From: Timema cristinae
Lineage: Eukaryota; Arthropoda; Insecta; Phasmatodea; Timematidae
Direction of reading: 5' to 3'
NCBI GenBank assembly: GCA_039000515.1
Contig: JBCFYV010002255.1
Coordinates: 23,185,963-23,249,962 of the forward strand
DNA: 64,000 nucleotides
Shown: positions 12,501 to 24,500 of the stretch, piece after piece
How the letters are laid out: each line of letters opens with the position of its first letter
Numbering within the stretch: position 1 is the first letter of the stretch
Translations under genes and position numbers: made by a program
The notes under the pieces: generated by a model
What the model was told of the DNA's origin: nothing
Seen by the model: the letters and a program-made list of their open reading frames with translations, nothing else
Databases searched by the model: none

Positions 12501-15500
12501 CGGACTTGGAGGTACCCGAGAGCCTGTACCCCCACGTTGTCACCCAATCTTCAGGCAGGAAGGTACCCGTGGTTCAGGCCTATGCTTACACCAAATACCT
12601 GGGTCAACTCGACTTGGTGTTCGACGAGCATGGGGAGATCATCTCGAACAAAGGAAACCCCATTCTTCTCGACAGCTCCGTGACGCGAGGTAACCCACTC
12701 GACGTGCACACATTGAACCTCCAGCCAATCACTAATATTGTTTTGAGCTAGCTCATGTGCATAAATACTTGGAAAAGAATGATTTGTATATGCTTTACTT
12801 GGTGAACAGTTTTTTGAGCTAGCTCATGTGCATAAGTACTTGGAAAATAATGATTTGTATAAGCTCTACTTGGTGCAAGTTGTTTTGAGCTAGCTCATGC
12901 AATAATTACTTGGAAAATAATGATTTGTATAAGCTCTAATTGGTGCAAGTTGTTTTGAGCTAGCTCATGCACATAATTACTTGGAAAATAATGATTTGTA
13001 TAAGCTTATTGGTGCAAGTTGTTTTGAGCTAGCTCATGTGCTATAATTACTTGGAAAATAATGATTTGTATAAGCACTAATTGGTGCAATTGTTTTGAGC
13101 TAGCTCATGTGCATGAATACTTGGAAAAAATGATTTGTATAAACTCTACTTGGTGCAATTGTTTAAGTACTTATATGCAGAAAAAACTTGAAAATGATAT
13201 AGAATTTTATAAGTCTCTACTTTTGTTGCAAGTGTCATTTTCAGCTTAAGTCATGCGCATAATATCTTGGAAAACATGATTTAAATATTGATAACATTTT
13301 GAGCTACATCATGTTGAATAAATACTTAGGAGAAAATGATTAATAAAGTAAAGCTTTAACTAGTACAATATTGTTTTCTAATCATTTTAAATAATCTTGG
13401 AAAAGAATGTATTTTGTATAAGCTCTACTTGGTGCAAGTTGTTTTGAGCTAGCTCATGTGCATAAATACTTGGAAAAGAATGATTTGTATAAGCTCTACT
13501 TGGTGAACCATTTTTTGAGCTAGCTCATGTGCATAAATACTTGGAGAAGAATGATTTGTATAAGCTTTACTTGATGAACCATTTTTTGAGATAGCTCATG
13601 TGCATAAATACTTGGAAAAGAATGATTTGTATAAAATCTACTTGGTGCATCTTTGTCTTAAGTTAACTTATGTGCAGAAAAAAACTTGAAAAAGGGTGGT
13701 TAGTATAAGACATGGGTTAATATATACAGGTCTGGCTACTATTTAGTTCCAGTGATCACTTTTCAGTCATTGAAGTCAAATGCGCAAATATCTTAGCATA
13801 CTACCATGGGAATAATTCAAATATTGAAAAGAAAGTTTGAGCTACATAACTATGTTTTTTTTAATGTAATATGGGGACAAGAGAAAATAATTAATAACAC
13901 AAGTAAAGAATCTTATTATAAACAAACAAACTACAATATTTGTTTTCTAATAATTTTAAATGCGTTTAAGTTGCTTGGTATTGCTAAGTATATGTATTAT
14001 CTTTACATTTATTACCTCTGTACACAGGGGGAGGGGTGAAGCTGTGTAGGCTACACATTGACTATATTAATGTGTAGCGTATTATTATAAATAAAATAAT
14101 ATTAGAGCAGTGGCTACCAACCTTTCGCACGGTTTGGCCCCAATTTTAGTCCCGGGACTATACTGACTTCTTGATCACCTATAAACGTTCAGATCCTAGT
14201 TTTTTAATTACTTTTTTCACTTAGAAAGTTATGCATGATGGAATGAACTAGAGAAATAAGCTGCGAGAGAAAATAAAGAAGCGTACAAGCGAATGATTTC
14301 TGTGAAGAGTGAAAAAGAACATACGAAATGGGTGGGACATATAAGGGGGAAAAGATGAATGTAAATAAAGTAGTAAAGGAGAGTAAAGATCAAATTAGAG
14401 AAGGATAAAGAATGCAAAATTAGTTTGAAATAAATAAGACGCTTTTCTAGAAGAGAGTAAAGTGAACGTAAAAAGTAGTGCAAGGAAAGCCCTATGGCAT
14501 TCAGAAAGAACATGGTGAGATGATCTGGGATAAAACTAGTATAAGAGAGCGATGAAGAGAGTATTTTGAGCAATTGTATGGCAAAAACTTCGAGAAAGTA
14601 GCATAAAATAAGGAACATGTTATGTTAAGTGAAATAATTAACTATGCTGAGGTGTTAAAAGTTATGAAAGTGTTAAATAATGGCAAAGCTGCGGGAGTAG
14701 ATCGGATCACAAAACAGTGAAATGCTTAAGTGTGGGGGAATGGTACTTTTTGCCAGATTGTGTGAGTTGTTTAATGTATGTGCTGGGATTTCAGATGTTC
14801 ATAATGCCTGGAAGAATGATGTCACTGTTCCTTTATACAAATTCAAAGGTGGTAAGAATGAATGTAAGAATTATATGGAATGAGTTTGTTGAGTATTCTA
14901 AGCAAAGTTTTTGGGAGTGTCATAGTGGAAAACTGCTAGAACAAGTGAAGGATTTTGTATATCTTGGCAGAATACTTCGTAAAAATGGGACAGGATGGGA
15001 CAGACGGGTGAATGTATCTCGGAGAGTAGTTGGATGTATGTGGACTATTGCAAAGAATGAAGTACTATCGAGAGAGGCAAAGATGGCTGTATATAAAATT
15101 ATGTTAACACTATCAGTATTGCATGGATGTGAAACGTAGGTTTGTCAGGAGAAACATAAGAGCAAGGTGAATGCTGTTGGAATGATATAGATTAAAAAAA
15201 AATGTGTAAAAACTCGGATGGACAGTGTCAGTAATAAATGGGTAGTGAAGGAGTGTAGTTTGAAAAGGTTAGTGGGAAATAAGCGTCTAAAGGTGGTTTG
15301 GGCATGTTGATAGGATGAGTGTGGATCGAGTGACAAAGCAAATATATGAAACTAGGGTGTGTGGTTCAAAAGGAAGGCATAGGTTATGTAAGGTGTGGTT
15401 GAATGTTGTAAACAAATGTATAAAAATGAGAAACATTAGGAGTTTTAAGAATAAAAGACCATGTCTGAGTATGTCTATGGATGTTATTGAAGTGAGGGGA

Positions 15501-18500
15501 GTATGCCAGGATAGGTAAGTATGGAGAAAGTTAGTGAAGTTGGATTAAGTACTGAGTTGTTGTTTTTTTAACTATATGTACAGTTTATTGCCTACACCGT
15601 AAGGGTTATTTATGTATGTGTGTGTGTGCGTGCGTGAACGCGCGTGTGTTTGTTTGCGTGTATGCCTGTTTGTATGCCTGTTTGCGTGTATGCCTGTTTG
15701 TATGCGTGTATGTATGTGCGTGTATGTATGTATGTATGTATGTATGTTGTGGTGTGTGTTTGTATCTATGTATGTATGTTATGTATGTATGTATGTATGT
15801 TGTGTGTTTGTTTGTATTTATGTATATATGTATGTATGTGTGTGTTTGTATGTATGTATGTATGTAATGTATGTATGTATGTTGTGTGTTTGTTTGTATT
15901 TATGTATGTATGTATGTATGTATGTATGTTGTGTGTTTGTTTAAGTAAAAAAGATTACGTTGTTTTCTTCCAGAACAAGATATCTTGGAAGAGCTGGAAT
16001 ATTGGCGGACAGATATTGAAGCTCTCCAAAACACCGTGGTGGGTCGAACCAAGGTCCTCCTAGATGGGGACCGGAAGAACTGCCGACTGATAGAGTGTAA
16101 CATGGGAAATCTCATCACTGACGCGATGATAGATGAAGTGAGCCTTTTCAATCATTTCAATTTACTCGTCTGCACACATTCATTAAAATAGTTGCAGTAG
16201 TTTTAGACAGTACAAAATTTTATTTTTTCATATCAAGAGAAAGTATTGTAATCATGAAAAAACTATCTCAAACTTATGAAGCATCCTTACGTTTTTTGTG
16301 AACTCTAACCCAAAAAAGTAGACTTTACAATTAAATCTGTCTGTCCCTGACCACAGATCCTAAACAGTTAAAAGATTTTGTTCAACCATGATATTAAGAT
16401 TTTGCAGGGCTATACCTAAGGATTTTTTTAATGTTGACCCTAGATCCTTGACAAGTGTTTTTATTAATTCCAAATATTTAAAAAATGGCTCAAACGATTT
16501 GTTTAAAATGCATATATAGGATATGTTTGACAACTCAGTAGTGAGCATGGCGTTTCATTACGCTCTGCTGTGATTGGCCAGACTTGGTCACGTGACCACT
16601 CCTCGATCTCTGATTGGTTTTACCCCCTCCCTCCTCCTCTTTCCCTTCTGACCCTTTTGCTGGTAATTGATCCAAACATGTTGGTTATTGTTCCGGATAT
16701 GTTGATTATTAATGTGTGCTAATTGAGTTTTTATGTATGGTTAGGATTGGGGTAGTGGAGTTTATTTACTTATTGGAATACAGTCCACGGTGCAAGGCGC
16801 TCCTCCTTCTGCATCGTTAGTGAACGCTGGGACCATCTTCTCTGCCCGGCCACTTAGCGAAGAGTGTGAGAGATGGTTCCCCCTGCCTTGAGACCCCTTT
16901 CGCTTCCCCTCACTACACCGCCTTAGAGGTATGTGTTGCAACATCCTACCCACACCCCCTATATGGTAAAGGGTTTTCCCTGATGACAGGCGCCAGTTTG
17001 ACGGGTCAACAAAACAAGTCGGGACAAGAATAGATCGTGACCTTGAAAGATGTCACTATGTGTTTTCCCTGATGACTGGCGCCAGTTTGGTGGCTTGACA
17101 GCTTTAACAACGCCGTCTACACGTCGACCTAACACATATTCCTTACGGCCGTTACCCGCATGAAAGTTAGAGACACCACGTCAGTGGGACTCCCAGCAGA
17201 GCCATTGTACGGAGACTAGTGACTGTTGGTCTGCACACCAGTAGTCACCGTTAGGGATGATACCGATAGTATTCTCCTTAAGTCAGCTTCGGCGAAAATC
17301 CAAAATGGCCACTCCTGCGATCGTACACGCCTCTCTGAAAGGATCCACCTTTGCTATTTCCATAAGCATTTCTCCATACTTTAGGCAGGCCTTTCGTAGG
17401 ATCTCTACATCTTTCACACAATACAGTTCCAACTTGCGTTTAAAATCAAAGACATAATTTTCTTTGACCAACGCGTCATACCACTTCTCAAAGTGCTCCT
17501 TTCCCTCAACTGACATCTCGCCGATGCCGTAGTCCTCCTTTGGCGGCAAGGGACCCCTATACCCCACGTTTTCTTTTTGTTGAAAAAATGGGGGAAATAT
17601 CCCTTGGCCAAAGACTCGTCCAAACCAAACGTTTTGGGATATTTGGACAACAACATCTGGAGAAAGTTCAGTGAGTCAATAAAGTGGAGCGGGCCGTAAC
17701 GCATGGACATGACTTTCCCACCGTTCATTATAAGTTCTGCAGTCCATTTTTTAACCTCCATCATATACTTTAAAATAAAATTTCCATCATAGGATTTTGC
17801 GTTATGGCCGAGGAAGGTGATATCCTTAAATTATGAAGCTTTAATTTGTTCTATAAATCAAAAAAATTGGGCCATTGTGGTATCACCCTTGAATATGCGA
17901 GTCCTATCGCCCCCACAGTTGGTGCAATGATGGTCATTTGCATCTATATGTACGCAGGCCTTGCAACACGCCTGCACGACACATAGGTTTGGTTTGTGCA
18001 AGTACGTGCTGGCCGCACCTTGAAAAAGCGTTTCTTGTATGCATTCAAAATCATAGAGCACAAACATGAAATTGTCTTTTCCATTGACGGCTTGGATGGG
18101 GCTTGCTTCATATAGCAGTAATGACCAAAAGGATGGTATGTATTGCATACTCTACAAAAAGTCTCATAACAACTGTGTGAATAATTTGATCTTTCCAAAC
18201 TGAAAAATTGCCCACAGACCTCACAAACCTTTTTGACATCACAGAACAACATGTGGCCTCTGCGAAAACCGGGATGTTTATGGTTATCAAAACATGTCTG
18301 GTTTGTAAACCAGCACCCGCAGTCTTTACAGGTCACAGTTCGACCTCCACTTCAGACCACTTTAGCGTAGCACTTTTTGCACACAGATTCACATTTGTGC
18401 TCATTCTTTGTGTTGAATGGCACACGGCACTCGTGGCAAAAGTATGAGCATTTAAATGCGGCTGTCAAGGATGTTACAACGTCAAAATGGTTTTGCTTAT

Positions 18501-21500
18501 CATCGTGAAAATACAAATCAAGGTAACCCTTAAAGGAATGTTCGGGAGGAGTAGGCCCATCATATAGGATCTGCCTCCCTCTACGTTCCCTGAACACTGT
18601 TATTTTGCATTCGGAGAGGTATGTTTGAAATTGTTTCAGTTTAGTGATTCCACCACCACCTTTCACAAGATTCACACGGGCATAACGGCATAGTTCCCCT
18701 GCTTTGAGTTTTTGAATATGACGTCCCTTTTTGAGCTACTTAAAGGTGTTCACGTCTATGCATCCTGGCTCTCTTTTACTATCACATATAGCTTTGGCGA
18801 CAATCAACCCACGGGAAAGGCAGAATGTTCCGCCATTTTGAATCCTGATGATTCCATTGTTACTACGGCTATATGTACTAGATGGAGAGAGTTTATCACA
18901 ATAACATGCACTCCCACAAGGCTCTTTAAAATTGCAGAGTTTAACGTACATTGGTGCCGTACTCAGGAACAAATTATTACTTTTCAACACGTGACTTACG
19001 TTATCGAGTATGGCTCGAGCGTCTAACTGATGTGCCCACCTAAATGAGATATATACAGGGTTCAACGTCGAGCCCGTGCTATTCAAAAGTAAGCCGATAT
19101 GATCATTGGTGCTGACACCATGGTCCTGCAGCCGATTGAGCAAACAGTAATTTGTTCTTAAAGTCAACTTAATGCGTCATGATTGCTTGGTGGAGCACCA
19201 AGATGTACGGTAACTTCTCTACCAGTATAAATGAAACGCTTCAATTGCTTAATTCTCTCCTCGACTATTCATAGAGGTACGCCTTGGACGAAGCTCCACC
19301 AACCTGGTTTACCGGGTCACTAATTCCTGTCTGGGGTGCTGAAGATGGTCCGGACGTCGCCACTGGTTGATAAAGGACTGTTGACACCGTCTGCCTCGCC
19401 GCAGCTTGGGCTTGAACCCTCACTCCCTGAAACGGAGGCAGTGCTGCTGCTGACGCGGGGTGAAGGGAGTACACGGCCAGTGGGGGCACCGGAACACTGT
19501 TTCTCAGGAAAAAACCGCCATCCAATTGAACTAAAAAACACAAAAGCATAAAGACTTGAAATATAATTATTTTCTGCAAACTTACGCGTTAAAATGATAC
19601 CGCAAAATATAATATGTTGTTACAATTGCTTTAACTGATACCCACATTCTTAATGTGTGAGTAATAAATACGGTTATGGCAGTTAATGTATCACTATGAA
19701 AGGTAAAACCTACATTTTCACCCCTGCCAGAGAATCGAACCCGGGACCCATGCATCAAATAAATAAATATATAGGGTTTTCTCTCTTTTAAATAATCGGC
19801 TAAGGCAACAATATAATTTCCCCGGTTAATTATTATGCCAGTATATACTTAAAACAGATTATAACACTAGATCTAAACTACCTTCCGTTTTACAATCATA
19901 TAATTGACCAGCAAAGCGCAAAATCTTTTTTCGCCTCTAAATTGAACTGCAATGCCATCTGTTATTTCGTTAAGTAACCAAGTTTACCCACAAAATGTTT
20001 TCGACTCTAAAGTGACTTGAAATACCATCTGTTATTTCGATAAATAGCCAAGTTTACGATACCACGCTAACGATTGAAGAAATCTAGCTTTAAATAAGGT
20101 AATGGGGAAAACATGTCTACACGAATTTGGTAAAAATAGATATTTATGTTAGAAAGTAATTTTAATGGTCCGAATTAAGTTTTAGAATGAAATAAAACTA
20201 TTTAATTTATATCCGTACTGTTTTCCAGTCTAAAGCACGGGTCAATTTTTTTATTCATAAAATATCAAGACTATAACATCCACAAACCCTACCCGCTGCC
20301 TTATAATTGATCAAAGCAACATTTTTAACCATGTCAGGAATCGAACCGTGTCGGTAATCGAACCTGGTACCAATTGTTTGGTATACAGACATGATATAGA
20401 ACGAGTTAAGGTTACGGCTCCCAAACCACACTAATCATTCAAGAAATCTAGCTTTAAATAAGGTATTTTAGTGGTGCGAATCAAGTTTTCTCTTGGTAGA
20501 AATTAAATAAAACCATTTAATTTATATACGTTACTGTTTTCCTGTCTAAAGCTCTGTTAACTTATTTTATTCATAAAATGTCAAGACTATAAAATCCACA
20601 AACCCTGTCCACTGACTGATAATTTACCAAAGTAACATTTTTGACCGTGTCGGGAATTGTACCCGGTTCCAATATTTTGGTATACAGAAATGCTATCGAG
20701 CGAGTTAAGGTTACGGCCGAATATTGATCCAGCACAATGCAAATGGGACTAAAACGCAAATTATAATTTTCTCTATTTTGGTTAAACTTGGGAATGGGCT
20801 GTTGACAAAGGTGTAATAGATATGCAGCCAAACAACGGTATTTTGGGGGAAGAGAGCGTGCAAATATTTCTTGTGTAATAAATGGTCTATTTCCAAACTA
20901 GGGGCTATAGTATAGTTACTTGTAGATGGTTATAAAATATAGAATGGCAAACTTACATATCAGCTGGTCTTTAAGGTCAAATTCACCCCAAACATCAGGG
21001 ATAGCATTTCCAGTGGTGTCAGTAGATCCTTTGGAGGTGAAGCATCCCATCAGCGTGAGGACGGTTGCACTAATTAGAGCACCGACCACTTCTAGGGGGG
21101 GGGGGGGGGGTTCAGTACCGGACTCACCTCCACCTCACCGCTTTCAAGAGGTGGTGCTCGCACACACGCTGTTAAACCCTTTGTAGGCGCTACATACCCC
21201 CTCAGGCCTGTATCCAGCTCGTACGGATCCCAATATTCTGAAATTAAATAAATACATAATAATTACGATAGTAGTAGGAAAAACATGGACATTTCTCTAA
21301 AATTAAAAGCATGATGCTAATTACCCATGGATCAGTCACCATCCACCAAGAAAATTCCGGTTTTGGTAAAATAAACACTCCAACGGGTTCTGGCTAGCTT
21401 CCTCTACCGGTTGAATAACTGAAGCCGTGGGTTCGTCTTCTTCTTGAAAGTCTGTCAAAAAAGCAAATACCGCTGTACACTAAAGACGTAATAAGCAAAA

Positions 21501-24500
21501 TAGTTACCATTAAAATATACAAAACGTTTTAAACATACCTGAATTTAACCAATTTTCCAGCACGTCGAAACTCATTGTGATGTTTACTAGAAGCAGTTAT
21601 TAATTATAATGACCAAAAATAATGATTTCTAGGTCTATTTATAGTCACTTCAATGGGTGTGCCGCATGTAAAGGTGGCGGCTTCTCGTTGGCCAATATGT
21701 TTCCGCATCGCTGATTGCCCGATCCCGAGCTATTTAGAGTTGCCTGTCATTTGCGCTAGCTCTCTCACTGAGGATATACGTCTTTCTCCGGTGCTGGCTA
21801 GAGGGATCCTTGAAGGACCGTCAGTCATGTTTATTTTTCCTGCAGCACAAATGCGTGTATACATCTCACCCTGTGACCGGAGGAGGTAAGGGTTCAAGTC
21901 CCTGCAAAGGCGACAAACGCTAATTAATTTTATAAATTCAAGCCCTATACTTTTGTGCCAAAAGTCCCAGGCTCGAATCCCGTATCCAGGTCTCAATGAT
22001 GGAGTAAGCATAATTAATAGCTTTGGCCGTTTTCACATTTAAACCCAGTGCAAATTAGGCTAGACCACTAATTTTATTTTTCTGTCTCTCTCTCTCATTC
22101 GGGCAAAGATATCCAGATGGTGTTTGAGGGTTCAATTCCCTCCTCGGGTGTAGTTGTCGATGACGTGCAAATTTAGATACTCATCTCGCCCTGTGACTTA
22201 AGTAAGAGGGGGTTCAAGTCTCTAAGAGGTTAAAAAACGCTAATTACTTCACATTTCAAACCCTGGAAAATGCTGTTACACATTTGCCTGGTCAAAATCA
22301 TCTCTTATCTCACGCTGGCCTGAAGAGCTTAGTTCGAATTCCTGTCGTGCGTGTGTACTGAGGCCGATCCTTGGGTAGCAATTTACTGTCACAATGCATT
22401 TTATAATTGTATCGATGGTCGCGTGGTCTAAGCCGTCACTAGACTACCGGTGACATAGTGATTGATATTTGACGCAAATGCGGTTATACATTATACCTGG
22501 TTGACCGGTAAAATGGTGGGGGTTGCAGGAAGTACGACCATTCTAAAGATATCGAGGTTTGAATCCCAGTGTGCACGCCATCTAAATGTCAGGCTCCTGG
22601 TGGGGTGAAATCGAATCATTGGTCCCAGAGTGGGCATTTAGTAAGCACATCTGAACTTCCGACTTTCAGAAGGCCACGACCGATGTACCAAGTGGCCTTG
22701 AGGGTTCATGTCTCTTCAAAAAGGTCGTTGCCACCCTCTTTCGAAATTTATAACAAGTTACTGTTTGACATCTGATTACCCCCAATGAGAAGGGGTATGT
22801 TAAAATGAGGGGAGGGGCAGGGGTGAAGTGAAAGGCAGTCCAACAGAGCGAGGGAGCAGTCAGTGTAACTTAGTTGGTTGGTTGGTGACGTGGTGATGTA
22901 AGGAGGGTGGGGAGTGAGTAAAAATTGAAAGGGCGGCAAACCACTGCCAGCTGGTCAGTGGTCGCATTCTACGCTACGCTGCCGTCAGTAGAGGTTCGTG
23001 CAGTGCCCTCATGCCGACATGCCATGGAAGGAGCGCCCCGACTCCGTGGACAGCATGTTCCCCAAATAAATAAATTCCAACAGCCCAATTCTACCCATAC
23101 ATAAAAAATCAATTAGCACACATAAATAATCAACATGTTTGGAACAAGAACTAACATGTCCGGAACAATAACTAACATGTCCGGAACCACCGAAAGAGGC
23201 AGTACGGGTGATGGAAGAGGAGTGGGAAGGGGAGGAGGTGGTAAAGCCAACAGCCAATCAGAGAGCGAGGAGGAGTGGTCACGTGACCAAATCTGGCCAA
23301 TCACAGCAGAGTGGAATGAAACTCCCTGCTAGCTACTCACGACAAATGGCACCGAATAAAATGTTTTTGTGCTAAAATTCGTTGAAGAGTTGTTTACTGA
23401 TGGGAAATTTTAGAAAATTCGAAATATTTTGAAAGTAGCTCTAAAAATTTGGTTCAAAATGTATATCTTGAGATTGATTAACATGACCAATAACAATGTA
23501 TAGTTATGTTTGGGTTAATAAATAAATCATTTATGGGTAGTACTGATCAATGATTTTCCAAAAACTTGAAATATTTAAAGAAAAATGGTCCTAATGATTT
23601 GGTTCCAAATAGGTTTGATAGGAGAGGTTGACATTACAAATAACCATGTAAATTTTGTTTTGGGTAAAAACACGATAAAGGGTCGTTTACTGATTAGTGA
23701 TTATGTAAAATGGCTATAACGATTTTGATTAAAATGTATATCTGGGGAGTGTTTGACATGAACATGACATTTAAGCAGTATACTTGTTTTTAGAGTGAAA
23801 TTCTGTAAAGGTTAGTTTACTGATGACTATTTTTTTAATTTAAATATTTTAAAAATGGTCTTAGCGATCTAGTTCAAAGTAGGTATTTGGAGTTGCTTGT
23901 ATTATAAATAGCTATATGGATTTTTTAAACTCATTTAATGGTCATTAACAAATGATGAATTTTTGTAAAATTTGATTTGTTTGAAAATGTCTCTAAAAAT
24001 GTGATTATAAATTAGTATCGTGGTACTATTTTACATTACCAATAATAATGTATCTTTATTTATCTAAAATACATTAATTTAAGGATAATTTACTCAATAA
24101 AAAATTATATACATTTGATATTTTGGAAAATGACCTTGAATATTGAGTTCAAAATGAGAATCTGGAAATAGTTTTTAATGATAAATAATATTATGTTTTT
24201 ATTTTTACTAAAAACAAATAATTTTAGGTTAGTTTACAGATTGTTAATTTTTTTGAAAATTTTATTTTTGTTAAACATTTTTGAATAATTTGGCTTAAAA
24301 TTTTTATCTAAAGGGTAATTATCGTAATTAACAAGATGATATTTTTGTTTTAAGCGGAAATTGTACTCAAGGGAAGTTTGCTCAAAATCTCTTTTTGAAA
24401 ATCATCTTTAAAGCTATAATATACCATATGGGAAAGTTTGTGTGATTGTGTCGTATCATTTATTTTAAGTGCCTTAAAGCGTGTTAAAGAAGGTAATCAT

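Larger units (their letters stand above)
16537..23337 (-). mobile_element. Polinton/Maverick-like element, 6.8 kb, defective
   Basis: Both ends carry inverted repeats starting AGTAG, a typical Polinton terminus, and similar over roughly 270 bp (16,537-16,810 and 23,050-23,337). GACAA flanks each side three bases further out (16,529-16,533; 23,341-23,345), a possible target duplication. The element contains a decayed type B DNA polymerase and a spliced gene of unknown product, both on the - strand. Full Polintons are 15-20 kb and carry an integrase, an ATPase, a protease and capsid genes; none was recognised, so this is a deletion derivative. It lies antisense in a nucleotidase intron and interrupts a tandem array. 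Confidence 0.75.

Noticed and set aside
14229..14618. 129-codon - strand open frame with hydrophobic runs
   Set aside because: It is antisense to a LINE remnant whose RT fragments read on the + strand.
15612..16063. Overlapping Cys/Val/Tyr/Met-rich open frames
   Set aside because: They are translations of the TATG/TGTA microsatellite running into a nucleotidase exon in the wrong frame.
16529..16536. Six-base target duplication directly next to AGTAG
   Set aside because: CAACTC on the left and CACGAC on the right do not match; only GACAA, three bases further out on each side, is shared.
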